Origin: Bacillota bacterium
GTDB taxonomy: Bacteria; Bacillota; UBA994
DNA length: 7,289 nucleotides
Assembly: GCA_018725535.1 (NCBI GenBank)
Contig: QLUS01000081.1
Coordinates: 1 to 7,289 of the forward strand
Direction: 5' to 3'
Shown here piece by piece: positions 5,990-7,289 of the stretch; position 1 is the stretch's first letter, and each line of letters starts with the position of its first letter. The notes beneath the pieces are model-generated. The model was not told the DNA's origin. It worked only from the letters and a program-made list of their open reading frames with translations, and searched no databases. A program made the position numbers and the translations under genes.

Positions 5990-7289
5990 ATGAAAATGTA
6001 TGATATCATCAAGAGAAAGCGCGATGGGCAGGAGCTTTCTTCAGCAGAAATCGCCTATGTAGTGGAAGGGGCTGTTACCGGCACCATCGCAGACTACCAG
6101 GTGACAGCGCTGCTGATGGCCATCTTCCTTAGAGGTATGAGTGACAGGGAAACGGCGGAGCTAACCACTGCTATTGCCGCCTCGGGTACTCAAATAGCGT
6201 TAGATATCCAAAAGGCCGTGGACAAGCATTCTACCGGAGGGGTGGGGGACACAACAACCGTGATTGTCGCCCCGGTGGTCGCGGCATGTGGCGTGCCTGT
6301 GGCCAAGATGACAGGGCGGGGCCTTGGGCATACTGGAGGGACCGTAGACAAGCTCGAAAGTATCACGGGCTTTTCAGCAGTTCTCTCCTCGGAGCAGTTT
6401 AAGGCACAAGTGGCGAAAATTGGTCTAGCGCTGATTTCTGCCTCAGCGGAGTTAGCACCGGCAGACAAAGTTTTGTACGCGCTGCGGGATGTTACCGCCA
6501 CCGTGGAAAGCATACCGCTGATTGCGAGTTCCATTATGAGCAAAAAAATAGCCGCAGGTGCTACGCACATTGTGCTTGATGTCAAGTACGGACGGGGCGC
6601 TTTTATGCAGGAACAACACGCTGCGGAACTGCTGGCAACCACTATGGTCGAAATCGGCAGGAGGGTAGGGCGACCGACAACCGCCCTATTGACGAGCATG
6701 GAAGCGCCGTTAGGCAATGCTATTGGCAATGCGTTAGAGATTAAAGAAGCAGTTGCCGTGCTTTCCGGGAGTGGCGGCTCATCGGACCTCAGGATAGTGT
6801 CGCTGGCTGTAGCGCGGGAAATGGTGCTTCATTATTACCCTCATCTTAGTCTTGATGCCGCACAGCGTATGGTGGAGCATGCTTTAGACTCGGGTGCCGC
6901 CATGCAGAAATTCACCGAAGTAGTGGTGGCCCAGGGAGGAGACCTAACGCGCCCTCTGCCTGCCGCTAGCCTGTCCTACACAATTACTGCTCCGCACGGC
7001 GGGTATGTTGCGGCCATCGACCCTCTCGCACTCGGTAGTCTAGCTGTAGACCTTGGTGCGGGGCGGCGCAAAAAAGATGACGCAATTGACTATGGCGCGG
7101 GAATGGTTCTGCACGTGAGGGTAGGCACGCGCGTCGCGGTCGGCCAACCTTTGCTTACCGCATACGCATCTCGGGTCGTAGCCGCAGAGACTCAGGCTGC
7201 TCTAAGCAGCGCCTTCCGCATTACCGATAACCCGGTTTCCCCCCCACCCCTTATCCTTAAAACCATCCCCACAACAAGGAACGCTGGGG
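5990..7289 (+). CDS. pdp: Pyrimidine-nucleoside phosphorylase (Pdp/DeoA family), open at the window edge
   Basis: Phosphorolysis of uridine, deoxyuridine or thymidine to the base and (deoxy)ribose-1-phosphate, the DeoB substrate. The frame runs 433 codons to the window end without a stop. Bacillus subtilis Pdp is about this length and the typical C-terminal PPPLILK is present at 418-424, so only the last few residues can be missing. Motifs: phosphate loop KHSTGGVGDT at 79-88, KMTGRGLGHTGGT at 106-118, then R166, S181 and K185 in the RDVTATV...SSIMSKK stretch, matching E. coli thymidine phosphorylase R171, S186 and K190. The C-terminal domain (about 330-425) has LGAGRRKKDDAIDYGAG at 355-371. 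Two usually conserved stretches differ: SASAE at 150-154 where GQTGN-like sequence is usual, and KYGRGAF at 199-205 where KTGAGAF or KVGSGAF is usual. The ribosome binding site GGGAGG (5977-5982) lies inside the deoB end. Met1 is preferred to Met3 by spacing. Pdp is favoured over DeoA by its Gram-positive-like sequence. Confidence 0.93.
   Translation, partial: MKMYDIIKRKRDGQELSSAEIAYVVEGAVTGTIADYQVTALLMAIFLRGMSDRETAELTTAIAASGTQIALDIQKAVDKHSTGGVGDTTTVIVAPVVAACGVPVAKMTGRGLGHTGGTVDKLESITGFSAVLSSEQFKAQVAKIGLALISASAELAPADKVLYALRDVTATVESIPLIASSIMSKKIAAGATHIVLDVKYGRGAFMQEQHAAELLATTMVEIGRRVGRPTTALLTSMEAPLGNAIGNALEIKEAVAVLSGSGGSSDLRIVSLAVAREMVLHYYPHLSLDAAQRMVEHALDSGAAMQKFTEVVVAQGGDLTRPLPAASLSYTITAPHGGYVAAIDPLALGSLAVDLGAGRRKKDDAIDYGAGMVLHVRVGTRVAVGQPLLTAYASRVVAAETQAALSSAFRITDNPVSPPPLILKTIPTTRNAG

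Noticed and set aside
6190..6729. Long minus-strand open frame (179 codons) opposite the phosphorylase gene.
   Set aside because: It is a mirror of the codon pattern of a clearly homologous + strand gene and has no recognisable domain.
7249..7255. Frameshift at the run of seven C near the end of the phosphorylase gene.
   Set aside because: The frame before and after the run encodes the expected family C-terminus (PVSPPPLILK), so it is intact.

Overview
The window looks like a chromosomal housekeeping segment from a Bacillota (Firmicutes) bacterium, probably a Clostridia-like lineage. This is inferred from strong Shine-Dalgarno sites (GGAGG type) before nearly every gene, Gram-positive-type protein motifs, and the order small membrane protein - xerD - deoB - pyrimidine-nucleoside phosphorylase, which resembles the yqzK-xerD-drm region of Bacillus and relatives. 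All seven supported genes are on the + strand and tightly packed. I see no rRNA, tRNA, CRISPR array, insertion sequence or phage gene.

Region 1 (104-3530) is a cell-wall cluster followed by an aminotransferase. It starts with a membrane-anchored D-alanyl-D-alanine carboxypeptidase with a complete SxxK/SxN/KTG active site. A D-alanine--D-alanine ligase follows, and its start overlaps the end of the carboxypeptidase gene by 13 bases. Next comes a fold-type I PLP aminotransferase with its own consensus ribosome binding site. The ligase makes the dipeptide that ends the peptidoglycan stem, and the carboxypeptidase removes the terminal D-Ala after export. The aminotransferase substrate cannot be read from the sequence.

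Region 2 (3606-3841) is a 70-residue single-pass membrane protein. It is followed at once by a compact rho-independent terminator whose stem begins in the stop codon. The small gene sits where Bacillus carries yqzK (DUF4227), just before xerD.

Region 3 (3842-7289) begins with a leader that can fold into an imperfect hairpin covering the xerD ribosome binding site. Then come xerD (chromosome dimer resolution), deoB (phosphopentomutase) and a pyrimidine-nucleoside phosphorylase gene that is still open at the window edge. The last two act in sequence in nucleoside salvage: the phosphorylase releases (deoxy)ribose-1-phosphate, and DeoB converts it to the 5-phosphate. Gaps of 17 and 2 bases suggest one transcription unit.

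I found no convincing new system. The points most worth a second look are the hairpin and terminator arrangement before xerD, the dual-coding overlap of carboxypeptidase and ligase, the departures from family consensus in the phosphorylase, and the unassigned small membrane protein.
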